From: CAYVZU01 sp964455935
GTDB taxonomy: Bacteria > Fibrobacterota > CAYVZU01
Direction: 5' to 3'
DNA: 43,223 bases
Assembly: GCA_964455935.1 (NCBI GenBank)
Contig: CAYVZU010000017.1
Location: 1 to 43,223, forward strand
Made by a program: the position numbers and the translations under genes. Below the pieces are notes generated by a model. That model ran no database searches. It worked only from the letters and a program-made list of their open reading frames with translations, and was not told the origin of the DNA. Shown here piece by piece: positions 22,607-30,891 of the stretch (position 1 is the first letter of the stretch; each line of letters starts with the position of its first letter).

Positions 22607-23206
22607 TCACGACTGATTCAGCGCCTGGTCCATGGCCTTTGAAATCTCTTCATACCGGAAGGGTTTTGAAAGGACCTTAAGGACCACCTTCGAGTTTGTG
22701 GAAGCTCCGCCCACGCCGGCGGTCATCATAACCATGCGGCAGGGAAAGTTCCGGCTGTGCACGAATTCCGCCAATTGATAGCCGCTCTTTGCCTCGCTGC
22801 CCATCTCCACATCCGAGACGATCACATGAACCATTTCGCATTCGCGCTTGAGCGAATCCAGCAAGCGCTTGGCAATTTCGCCATCGGGGGCAAAAATGAA
22901 ATGATGCTCTCCTTTGGCTTTTAAAAATTGGGAGCACAAGTCGCGGATGGACTCGTCATCATCGGCAATCATGACACGAGGAATTTTCCGTTCGAAATAT
23001 TGGGTCCGCATGCATCGGTGAGAGCGGCTTTTCATCTCCTCGGTCTCCGGTTGCATGGGCTCGGAAAACTGTTCCCGCTCCCCGCACCGAAAATCGAGGG
23101 CCCGGCAGATTGATGCGCCCGACGCATCCTCCACGAACGGACAAACCGCGCCCTTTTGCCTGCTTTCGCGAACTGCCTTTTCCCGTTCCATGGCCTCGTA
23201 CCGCAT
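22607..23206 (-). CDS. Response regulator with Cys-rich N-terminus
   Basis: A 199-residue single-domain regulator, with GGGGAGG five bases before ATG 23206. The receiver domain (~75-199) has IADDDES (Asp82-84), VIVSDVEMG (phospho-acceptor Asp132), Thr162 in MMTAG and Lys181 in SKPF. No output domain follows, so it acts by protein contact or as a phospho-relay. The first 70 residues are unusual: CPFVED (Cys22), Cys34, Cys41 and RSHRC (Cys65) form a possible metal or Fe-S site. Small CPF-x-C domains with similar Cys spacing occur in some regulators, but I cannot name the family. The PAS kinase at 18961-20166 is a possible partner by proximity only. Confidence 0.88.
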   Translation of the reverse strand: MRYEAMEREKAVRESRQKGAVCPFVEDASGASICRALDFRCGEREQFSEPMQPETEEMKSRSHRCMRTQYFERKIPRVMIADDDESIRDLCSQFLKAKGEHHFIFAPDGEIAKRLLDSLKRECEMVHVIVSDVEMGSEAKSGYQLAEFVHSRNFPCRMVMMTAGVGGASTNSKVVLKVLSKPFRYEEISKAMDQALNQS

Positions 23207-23402
23207 TACAACCTCCCCATTTCACAACGCCTGTTCGTGTGGAAGAGAGTAATAATGCAAGCCGTGTGCCCAAATCGATACTGGATGCTAAGTCGTTGTC
23301 AAACAACGGATCGACTTTACGAATAGACCAATTGTGTGGGAAATTGTGTGGTGAAACTCAACACAGCGGCGGAATCGCTGGATGTAGGGGCATCAGAGAA
23401 TA

Positions 23403-25223
23403 TTAAGGCTGGCTTTTTAGAAATTCAATACCAAGCGGCTGTCTTCCAGTGGGCCGGTTCTGAGCTCGCAAAGCTTCAAGCCGTCGCGCCACGGCCAAAG
23501 TTCGGGCGATTTTGGCGGACGGCACTCCCATCTGTTCGTACGCCAAGCGAATCGCATCCGTCAACGCATCTCTGCTGGAGGCGGAGACAACATCGGGCGC
23601 AATTCCCACCAGGTCATACGAGGGGCCCTCGATGGGCGTGATCAGCGCATATGTGATCTTGGCCAAGGCCTCTTTGGGCGTGCCCTGCAGGACCTGGCCG
23701 CGCGCTTTGCCATAGGTTGTCTGACCCACCAGCGGGAAATCGCGCTGCTCCCGCAGAACCGACACAAGGAGTTCCGCAGCGCTGGCGGTGTAGGAGTCCG
23801 AAAGAACGATGAAACTCCGCGACAGAGCGCTTCCGCCTCCGGAGGTCCGGTAGACCGTGTCGCGTGTGACAGCGGCAAGATGGGCCGCATCGATTCGATA
23901 CACCAGTCGCTGACGAAACCGGGCAATGCCGGTTCCCGGTGAAAGGAATTCGGCGGCAACCGCATTGGATTGATGGAGGTAACCTCCGGGGTTTCCTCTA
24001 AGATCGAGCAAGGTGGTGCGGGCCCAGGCGGTCTGGGCCAGGGCGCTGCGAAACTCGGCAGCGGTCCCGCCGTTTACGGTGGTGGAATCGGCAAACTGAG
24101 TGATCTCGATATAGGCCAGCGAGGAATCGAGGGAATCAACATAAACCGAGGGCACGCGGAACGTGCCCAATTGAAGCGTGATCGTGAGTTCGGTTGTGCC
24201 GCGGCGGATTACGAAGGTTCGGCTGTCGCCCTGATTGCCGCGGATCAGGTCTGTGACTCCGGTAAGTGTGCGGCCGGCCACAGCGCTATCCTCGATGGAG
24301 ACAATCGTGTCGCCTTCCAGCAGGCCTTGCTGCGCGGCGGGCGAGTTTGGAATGACTTCGTTGATGTAGAATCCGCCCGCCGCGGAGTCGATCCGAATAC
24401 CGGCCCGGCCCGTGACCTGCGTGGTGAGGGATGCAAGGAAGCTGCCGGCTTGCTCGGGTGGAATATAAACCGTGTAGGGTTCGTGCACGCTTTGGTAAAG
24501 ACTCTCGGGGCTGGAATGAAGATATGGGTCTGTTGGGAGCGAATCGCGGAACAGAAAGAATAATTGCAGAAGCTCCCAGCTGAACTCAAATTCCAGATCC
24601 ACGACCCGCACCCGGATCGTAACAGGCTCCTGGAGCACGCCGGCAGTATCCAGCACCGCCGCCAGCACGGAGAATGTGCCTTTGACCGAATATGCATGCG
24701 CGGCGCTGTCGCTCTGCGTTGTGTCATCCCAGAGGCTGTCCCCTTCGAAATCCCACAAGACTCCCGTCACTTCGCCGGGATAAGCGGGCGTGACCCACAG
24801 AGCCGCAGTATCTCCCGGTTCAATAGCAATCTCGAAGGGATAGTCCAGGATCCGGGAGCGTTGTATACTGGAGGATTCAACAATATTAACCCGAAAAGCA
24901 ACGGGCTCCCATAGCCGGCCGTCCGCGTCAAACACCGCTGCATGGGCGTTGTAGGTGCCCCCCTGCGCATAGACATGAGTTGCCGTATCGCTTTCTTCCA
25001 CAATCTCGTCCCAGTTTCCGTCGCCATCGAAGTCCCACAGAATGGAGGCGACGTTACCCGGGTTGGAGGGCACAACCCAGAACACAACGGTATTGCCGGT
25101 GGTGTCGGTGACAGGCGATGGCGACTGGCCGGCAATGGCCGTACGCTCGGTTTGCGTAAGCGTCTTTGCGCAAACCAGCAGAAACACCAAACAAAGAGAG
25201 AGAACGAAGGCCGCTTGTTTCAT
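23403..25223 (-). CDS. Exported S41 peptidase with PKD-like domains
   Basis: A 606-residue protein with an N-terminal signal peptide (~1-24). Two PKD-like Ig folds follow at ~35-115 and ~130-210, each with an ILWDFDGDGNWD / VLWDFEGDSLWD core. A helical stretch leads to a PDZ domain (~270-355, AGIRIDS...GFYINEVIPNSPAAQQGLLEGDTI) and the C-terminal-processing (tail-specific) peptidase fold (~360-545). The catalytic pair is Ser481 in TASAAEL and Lys506 in GKARGQ, 25 residues apart as in known CTPs. CTP/Prc enzymes trim or degrade exported proteins. PKD domains at the N-terminus are uncommon in this family and may anchor it to a partner or the surface. The gene stands alone between the response regulator and the hydrolase. 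Confidence 0.93.
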   Translation of the reverse strand: MKQAAFVLSLCLVFLLVCAKTLTQTERTAIAGQSPSPVTDTTGNTVVFWVVPSNPGNVASILWDFDGDGNWDEIVEESDTATHVYAQGGTYNAHAAVFDADGRLWEPVAFRVNIVESSSIQRSRILDYPFEIAIEPGDTAALWVTPAYPGEVTGVLWDFEGDSLWDDTTQSDSAAHAYSVKGTFSVLAAVLDTAGVLQEPVTIRVRVVDLEFEFSWELLQLFFLFRDSLPTDPYLHSSPESLYQSVHEPYTVYIPPEQAGSFLASLTTQVTGRAGIRIDSAAGGFYINEVIPNSPAAQQGLLEGDTIVSIEDSAVAGRTLTGVTDLIRGNQGDSRTFVIRRGTTELTITLQLGTFRVPSVYVDSLDSSLAYIEITQFADSTTVNGGTAAEFRSALAQTAWARTTLLDLRGNPGGYLHQSNAVAAEFLSPGTGIARFRQRLVYRIDAAHLAAVTRDTVYRTSGGGSALSRSFIVLSDSYTASAAELLVSVLREQRDFPLVGQTTYGKARGQVLQGTPKEALAKITYALITPIEGPSYDLVGIAPDVVSASSRDALTDAIRLAYEQMGVPSAKIARTLAVARRLEALRAQNRPTGRQPLGIEFLKSQP

Positions 25224-25305
25224 TGTAAACGGAAATATACCAAGAATAAACGGGCGGAGGAAATGGCAAGATGCGAAGACGCTTGCAAGCGGGCGCGCAA
25301 ACGAA

Positions 25306-25331
25306 GAAGGCCGGGACGATGCCCGGCCTTC
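25306..25331 (-). terminator. Hairpin terminator after the glycoside hydrolase gene
   Basis: A perfect 10-base stem GAAGGCCGGG/CCCGGCCTTC around a 6-base loop, 22 bases beyond the hydrolase stop. On the - strand TTCGTTTG follows, a modest T-run; on + CGTTTTC follows. Confidence 0.65.
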
Positions 25332-25353
25332 CGTTTTCTGGCAAAGAATTCGA

Positions 25354-28344
25354 TTAATACACGTCGAGAAAGATTTCGCCGGTGAGACCGGAGGATCGCG
25401 AGTTGAGCTTCACGGCATTGTCCAGTGTATTGAGGACCTGAACCGCAATCTCGTTTTTGCCCTGGAGCGTGAGATTGGTCACGTCCACTTCCATGGGCTC
25501 GAATGGAAAAACCGCGACGAGTTGGCCGTTGATCTTGAGCATCGCCACTTCTTCCACTTTGCGGAACTTGATCACCAGGCGCCGGAAGGCGTCGGGCCGT
25601 TCAAAGGTCTGTTTGTATGTCCCGGTGCCGGAAAAGTACGGGTATCCATGTTCGGCCCACGAAGCATATTCCTGCGCGGTAAGCGGGTTGCACAGGACCC
25701 AGCCGCGGCTGCCGCGGGTGAGGGCGAACTCGCCTTTGAGAAACAAAGGATAATTGATGCACTCGGGCGTGTAGTAGTTGCCGACCGTGCGCACCGAGAT
25801 GCGGTTGAATCCCTTTTGAATGAATCCGCTAATGTCCGTCTCCAGACTGCGCGGACCGAACAGAGAATTGCCCGATACGGGAACCGAGGGCTGCCAGGTG
25901 GATTCTCCATAGAACGACCGTGCCTGGAATTCTTTGAGTTTGACGCCATTCACCGCGATTTCAAGGTGGCGAAGGAACGGACTGCCGACTTCGATGGGCT
26001 GATTGACAATGCTGTGGAGCACGAGGTTGAGCGGCTTGGGCAGCTCCTCGACCTCGAAGTAGGTCTCCATGAAGCGGAAAAAGCCGCTGTTTTCGGTGCT
26101 TCCGCTGATACGCATGTTCCAGAACGAAAGCGGCAGAAGATTGGCGCTGTCGGGTTTGAAATCCCAATGGTTCTTGAACACAATGCGGTATTTGCGCTCA
26201 AGGCCCGCAATGAGCTCGAACAGATGGCCCTTGGCAACCGTCAGATTGCTCTTGGAGGCCAGCAAAACCATGGCCTGGCGCGGTTGCAAGTCGAGATTGA
26301 ACCTATGCCCCTCGTTCACGGACTGGGCTTTGGGAAATTTGTAGACCTCCTGCTTGTCGATCTCGGCCAGATAGATTTTATTTGGGGCCTGAATCTGCAC
26401 GTCCATGCTCTTTGCTGCGGTTTCGGAGGCATTCAGGACAACAAAGATGTCGTGTTTTCCCCGAAAATGCGCGGTCTCGATCTCCTCAACCGGCCTTTCG
26501 CCGCCGACCGACTTGAAGGTCGATTGGCTCACTGCCCGCAAATCGTTTTCCGCGGCCGATGTCAATTCAAAGACCTTGAATGTGGTCGGCTGCTTCTTGC
26601 GAAAATCCTCCAATTGCTTGCGCACGGCCGGATTGACGCCATCCTCCAAAATACCCACGGGCAGCACGGACATCCACAGAACAGGTGTCCCCAGCGCCGA
26701 CGCCTTTTTCACCACATCCAGCGTTTTGCGCGAGAGAAGGGAAACGCGCGGCAGCACGATCATCGAGTAGTTGGTTTTATCGGCAAAGCTCTTTACAGCC
26801 AAGCCCTTCGCGGTATTTTCGGCACTCCAGAATGCCTCTTCGTCAGCCACATCGTATCCGATTCCCAATTTGGAGAGGAGATTGCAGCAATCATTCACCA
26901 CGGCCCGGATTTTCTCGTATTCCGATGTGTCGAGGGGTGTATACGCGGCCAACAGTGAAGCTCGGGGATACAGCAGCAGGGCCTGGCGGTTGAGCGTGCT
27001 CTCTTGCGCAAGGGCGCAAAACATGCGGGTATAATCGAGCAGCCGGTCCAGGCAGGACCACAAGGGCGAAAATACGGTTGGGCCGGATGCGACAAATGGG
27101 TGAACCTTGGGTGTGGGAGCAATGTTTAAGCCGTCAATGACCCAGTTTCGGCCGCCCCGCAGAACCTGTTGGTCGATTTCATAGCGAAGAGACTGGAGCG
27201 ACGATGATGAAAACGAGTTGTTTCGGCCCAAAAAGGTTCGGACAACTTTTTGGCCGGTCTCCAGGTTGCGATACCGCAGTTTCGAGAATGCCGCCGGTTC
27301 GGGAATTGAGGTGCGCACCGTCTGGATTCCGGAAAGCAGCGCCGCATCCCTGGTCTGAGGAATCAGCTGAAGCGATTCGTCGGGATAGTATGGGTTGACG
27401 TCGGACCAGTAGCATTCGCAATGCATGCCGTTTTTCTTGGCGCCGGCCAAAAGCGGCTGGGCCAGCGTCTGAACCGTTGTCTGGATGAGAAAGGTGTAGG
27501 TCTGATTGCGAATCACGCCCGTCCTCTTCCCGGCATGGAGCAGCAGCGCGGGCAAAACACGATCGAAGTCCTGTTTGAGCTTGGAGCGAATCCGGCGCTG
27601 CAACTCGGCCGACCAGAAGAATTCGTTGGCAGCCGGACCCACATGCGGCAGTTCGAACACAAACCCGCCCAGCGTCTTGCCCCAGTATTTTGATTCAACC
27701 GCGCGCTTGTAGGTGTCGAAAAGTCCGGCCACGTATTTCGAAACCACGGCGGGATTAAAAAAGTCAATCTGATATCCGGCAAGCGGCAGATACTGCTCCT
27801 GCCGGCTGAAGAACAAGATCACCCATTCGCCGTGCGGAACAGGCCACGAAAGCTGATTTCCGTTGACGGCCGAGTTCAGTTTGCGGAGCGAGGAAGGTTC
27901 GATTTCCGCTTCATTCATGCGCACGGCATAGATGAGGGTGTTCTCGGGATTGGCGATGGTTTTCGAGTAGGCCTTTGTGGCCCGGACATTAGCCTGTTCC
28001 AGAAAACGCACTGTCTCGAGACGATACTGCCGGTGCTCGGTGGCCAGTTGCGCGGCAAAACTGGGTGCCCCGCCCGAAAGGCTTTCGACAAGTCGAATTT
28101 GTATCGAATGCTTTGCCGCGCAGGCCAACGCATGATTGAGAAGAACAAGGTAGTCCTGCGAAAGAAAGGCGGGTTCGCAATCGGCACCGGGCCGAAGGAG
28201 AATGGTGGTGAGCTGTTTTTCCTTGAACTGCTCGAGCTGGCGCTCGATTTCCGTTTTGGTCAGAAGCGAATTCCAAATCCAGACTCCCTGAAAGAGTTCG
28301 TTGCTTGGCTTCTTCGGAAACAGCGAGACCAAGGTCTTTGCCAT
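25354..28344 (-). CDS. GH106-like glycoside hydrolase
   Basis: A 996-residue protein with the layout of large GH106/GH2-type hydrolases. The N-terminal TIM-barrel-like part (~15-430) opens with FQGVWIWNSLLTKTEIERQLEQF, the usual entry of this group. A middle region (~430-680) includes a flavodoxin-like or GATase-like stretch (AENTAKGLAVKSFADK, MIVLPRVSLLS). The C-terminal jelly rolls (~750-996) have GTGTYKQTFE, MLKINGQLVAVFPFEPMEVDVTNL, GKNEIAVQVLNTLDN and SGLTGEIFLDVY. Such enzymes, including GH106 alpha-L-rhamnosidases, cut terminal sugars from plant or microbial polysaccharides. No signal peptide is visible, which suggests a cytosolic enzyme acting on imported oligosaccharide. The substrate is not fixed and the family call is moderate. 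A promoter candidate lies upstream. Confidence 0.65.
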   Translation of the reverse strand: MAKTLVSLFPKKPSNELFQGVWIWNSLLTKTEIERQLEQFKEKQLTTILLRPGADCEPAFLSQDYLVLLNHALACAAKHSIQIRLVESLSGGAPSFAAQLATEHRQYRLETVRFLEQANVRATKAYSKTIANPENTLIYAVRMNEAEIEPSSLRKLNSAVNGNQLSWPVPHGEWVILFFSRQEQYLPLAGYQIDFFNPAVVSKYVAGLFDTYKRAVESKYWGKTLGGFVFELPHVGPAANEFFWSAELQRRIRSKLKQDFDRVLPALLLHAGKRTGVIRNQTYTFLIQTTVQTLAQPLLAGAKKNGMHCECYWSDVNPYYPDESLQLIPQTRDAALLSGIQTVRTSIPEPAAFSKLRYRNLETGQKVVRTFLGRNNSFSSSSLQSLRYEIDQQVLRGGRNWVIDGLNIAPTPKVHPFVASGPTVFSPLWSCLDRLLDYTRMFCALAQESTLNRQALLLYPRASLLAAYTPLDTSEYEKIRAVVNDCCNLLSKLGIGYDVADEEAFWSAENTAKGLAVKSFADKTNYSMIVLPRVSLLSRKTLDVVKKASALGTPVLWMSVLPVGILEDGVNPAVRKQLEDFRKKQPTTFKVFELTSAAENDLRAVSQSTFKSVGGERPVEEIETAHFRGKHDIFVVLNASETAAKSMDVQIQAPNKIYLAEIDKQEVYKFPKAQSVNEGHRFNLDLQPRQAMVLLASKSNLTVAKGHLFELIAGLERKYRIVFKNHWDFKPDSANLLPLSFWNMRISGSTENSGFFRFMETYFEVEELPKPLNLVLHSIVNQPIEVGSPFLRHLEIAVNGVKLKEFQARSFYGESTWQPSVPVSGNSLFGPRSLETDISGFIQKGFNRISVRTVGNYYTPECINYPLFLKGEFALTRGSRGWVLCNPLTAQEYASWAEHGYPYFSGTGTYKQTFERPDAFRRLVIKFRKVEEVAMLKINGQLVAVFPFEPMEVDVTNLTLQGKNEIAVQVLNTLDNAVKLNSRSSGLTGEIFLDVY

Positions 28345-28391
28345 GTGACCAGCCTTTTTAGTAATTATTCTTTAGGCCATAAGAGTCTCTG

Positions 28392-28420
28392 AAAATAACC
28401 AATTTTGCCTGAAATGTCAA
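28392..28420 (-). promoter_or_regulatory. Probable sigma-70 promoter of the glycoside hydrolase gene
   Basis: On the - strand a perfect TTGACA (28420-28415), a 17-base spacer and TATTTT (28397-28392, 4 of 6 to TATAAT) lie ~50-75 bases before the start. The surrounding stretch is AT-rich. Confidence 0.55.
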
Positions 28421-28784
28421 TTGAATTGTTAAATAAAAAGCTATTTCTGCTCATGTTAGTTATTGAAAACAAACATGTTACAAAATGTTAATCGCTTAAT
28501 TTAATAGCCCCTCATTCGCGCCTCTCTGGACCCCCACTCTATTTCCATATGGCTGGTCCAGCGCCCAATCTCCTTTGCCACGGGCAGACTGCCGGAATCG
28601 TAACGAAACATGGAAACCTTCTCGGAGAAAGCACGCCGTCAAAAAACGCAACGGGCTACTTGCAAGGCCGGTGCGGGCCGCAAATCAGCATTGAAGACCG
28701 CGCATTCAATCTCGTAGTTTCCATATTTACCCGTACCAGGAAAACGGAACGCAATCAAGTAACATTCATACCGTTGGAGAGATT
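28421..28784. other. Intergenic, AT-rich then GC-rich, no supported gene
   Basis: Between the hydrolase promoter and the pilin gene. Bases 28430-28500 are distinctly AT-rich with repeated catgtta / aatgtta words. After 28550 the composition rises again; a 79-codon + frame there has no family match and overlaps the pilin start, so I do not call it. I saw no DnaA-box cluster and no recognisable riboswitch. Confidence 0.4.
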
Positions 28785-29198
28785 GTGAAGAAGCAGCATG
28801 GATTTACCCTTGTGGAACTGATGATCGTGGTCGTGATCATTGGAATTCTGGCCTCACTGGCGATTCCCCGCTTCATGGGCGCCACCGACAAGGCCAAACT
28901 GGCGGAGTTCAAGCCGATCCTGAAACAGGCAGTTATTCTCTACAATTCCTATTACCAGGAGAACGGGACTTACAAGACGCCCACCGGGGGCATTGTTCCC
29001 GAAAAAGGCAACCCCGAAATTGGTTTCGATCTGCCCGGTGGAAAATCGCGTTTCACCTACAGCGCGGACGAGTCGGAGGACGGTGTAGTCGTCACAGCCA
29101 CACTCAATGAAAACCTGAAGGGATACAAAGAGGGCGCCGCCGCCGACCTCAACCAGGATTTCGAAAAGAACACGCACAGCAAGGGAATTCCCTGGTAG
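28785..29198 (+). CDS. Type IV pilin / prepilin-like protein
   Basis: A 137-residue prepilin. It starts with GTG (GGAGAG eight bases upstream) and has a short leader MKKQHG, cleaved after Gly6, followed by FTLVELMIVVVIIGILASLAIPRF, given here in pieces: FTLVEL with Glu at +5, then the hydrophobic N-terminal helix. The rest (~30-137) is a short globular head with GTYKTPTGG and a final GIPW. Only one pilin gene is present; no pilus assembly genes are nearby. It could be a major or minor pilin or a pseudopilin of a secretion system. There is no second Cys pair. Confidence 0.92.
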   Translation: MKKQHGFTLVELMIVVVIIGILASLAIPRFMGATDKAKLAEFKPILKQAVILYNSYYQENGTYKTPTGGIVPEKGNPEIGFDLPGGKSRFTYSADESEDGVVVTATLNENLKGYKEGAAADLNQDFEKNTHSKGIPW

Positions 29199-29719
29199 AA
29201 GGAAAGAACGGAGCCTATCGGTAAATTGCACAGATGGCCGCCAATCGGGATCTGCGTTCATTTGCGACATCTGTGGATGCTCTTGTCCCCAATCCGGCTC
29301 TCCCCTTTTGCCCCCCCAACCCGCCCGATCCCGATTCTTGACCCCATCCTCCAGAGATAACGTCAACTACCTGGCTTCGAAAAACTGATTGCTTCGCAGA
29401 ACGGGAGAAAATTAATTCACATAAAATTTCCCCAGACAAACGGACTCGCATAAAACAGCAAAACCAAACCGGGCGCAATAAGCCATGCAACTCCCCATTT
29501 TCATTGGGAGCCATTGATTCATACCTGCGGGAGAGATCATGTTAGACTATGTATCTGGAGTTTTTAGCAAGAAGCGTAGATGTTTTTATGATGGCGATCC
29601 AAGATTGGTGCAAGAGAAAACCGAAGATTTCGACAGGATCACGGGATTTCAAACTCCCGTCCATCCTATTATCCTGTCCAATTTTTCCGGCTTCGCCGGC
29701 TTGGCATAATTGGGGTTTT
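29199..29719. other. Intergenic with repeat-like fragments, no supported gene
   Basis: No supported gene. It contains an ATTGC-CAGAT...GGGA stretch (~29226-29252) weakly like one near 35967-35993, a GACAGGATCACGGGAT word paired with ATCCTGTCC (about 29633-29680), and a CTCCC/GGGAG hairpin near 29494-29511. Such fragments are common in dispersed intergenic repeats. The upstream extension of the lactonase frame crosses part of it but has no similarity. Confidence 0.35.
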
Positions 29720-30829
29720 ATGGTTTGGACCTATGTTGGAACCTACAATCGCGGAACGGAATCTCGGGAAACCCACGCAGGGATCTACCTCTTCGGATTC
29801 GATCCCGCAACCGGGAAGCTTGCGCCTGCCGGTGAGGTGAAGAATGCGGCCAATCCTTCTTTTTTGTGCCAGAGCCGCAGCGGACGCTTTTTATATTCAG
29901 TCAACGAGTGTTCCGAATTCGAGGGCCATCCCGGCGGCGGGGTGAGCGCGTTTTCCATGGATGAGCAAACCGGCGAATTGACTCTGATCAACTCGCAGTC
30001 ATCTTGCGGCGCCGGTCCCTGCCACTTGAGCCTCGATCAAACGGGAAAATGGCTGGCGGTCTCCAACTATTTGGGAGGGAGTCTGGCCCTTTTGCCGGTC
30101 CGGAAAGATGGTAGTCTGGGCAAGGTGCGGTCGTTTCAACAGCACTCCGCCATGGGTGAGAATGGAAAGAAGGTGCCGCATGTGCATTCCGCCGCCCCGG
30201 CCCCTGACAATCGCTTTTTTCTGATCGCCGATCTGGGACTTGATCGGGTTTTTCTGCACGAATTCAATGCCAAGGATGGAACGTTGGGCCAAGATGGACG
30301 GATTTCCTGGGTCTCCACCAAGCCGGGCGCCGGCCCCCGGCACCTGTGCTTTCATCCCGGCGGCCGTATTGTTTACGTGGCCAACGAACTCAATTCGACG
30401 GTCTCGGTCTTCGCCTACAATCCGGCCGGATCTTTGGAGGAAATCGAGACGCTCCCGACGCTTCCACCCGATTTTGCGGGCAACAGCGCGGTGGCCGATA
30501 TTCATCTGGCGCCGTCGGGCCGGTTTCTTTATGTTTCCAACCGCGGACACGACAGCCTGGCCATGTTTGCGATCAACGACAATGGATCGCTTGTGGCCAA
30601 GAGCCACGTTTCCACGCTGGGCAAATGGCCCCGCAACTTCACAATCGATCCAACCGGCGCCTTTCTGCTGGCGGCCAATCAGAACAGCAATTCAATAACG
30701 GTCTTCCGAATTCATGAAGAGGGCGGCTGTCTGGTAGAATGCGGAACCGCATCCGTTCCTTCGCCCGCTTGCGTGCTGGTCGCGGATGTTGGGCTTTCGC
30801 CGGAAAGCAGAAATGATGGAGAATCCTGA
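29720..30829 (+). CDS. Lactonase-family beta-propeller (6-phosphogluconolactonase type)
   Basis: A 369-residue seven-bladed propeller of the bacterial lactonase family (Pfam 10282), from ATG 29720. It begins VWTYVGTYNRG and shows repeating blades ending in strands like RFLYSVNE, WLAVSNYLGGSLALLPV, GPRHLCFHPGGRIVYVANE and RFLYVSNRGHDS. Some members hydrolyse 6-phosphogluconolactone in the oxidative pentose phosphate route; others are uncharacterised. The open frame extends upstream to 29549 with no similarity, so the later ATG was chosen, although no strong ribosome binding site is visible. Neighbours do not identify the substrate; a xylulokinase gene lies 6 kb away. Confidence 0.88.
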   Translation: MVWTYVGTYNRGTESRETHAGIYLFGFDPATGKLAPAGEVKNAANPSFLCQSRSGRFLYSVNECSEFEGHPGGGVSAFSMDEQTGELTLINSQSSCGAGPCHLSLDQTGKWLAVSNYLGGSLALLPVRKDGSLGKVRSFQQHSAMGENGKKVPHVHSAAPAPDNRFFLIADLGLDRVFLHEFNAKDGTLGQDGRISWVSTKPGAGPRHLCFHPGGRIVYVANELNSTVSVFAYNPAGSLEEIETLPTLPPDFAGNSAVADIHLAPSGRFLYVSNRGHDSLAMFAINDNGSLVAKSHVSTLGKWPRNFTIDPTGAFLLAANQNSNSITVFRIHEEGGCLVECGTASVPSPACVLVADVGLSPESRNDGES

Positions 30830-30891
30830 ACATCCCGATATCCTGTCCACATTCCTTTGGTCCGGATCAAATCCTTTGTGAAAGGCGAACC

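Noticed and set aside
22215..22616. 133-codon + frame after the beta-barrel gene
   Set aside because: Overlaps the barrel's 3' end and a terminator, no start signal, sequence reads like repeat.
25042..26958. 638-codon + frame opposite the hydrolase and protease
   Set aside because: Antisense shadow; no family motifs, while the - frames carry clear ones.
28560..28784. Cyclic-di-GMP (GEMM) riboswitch before the pilin
   Set aside because: Compared with the consensus by eye; the conserved loops are not present.
28549..28788. 79-codon + frame before the pilin gene
   Set aside because: No motif and runs into the GTG start of the pilin.
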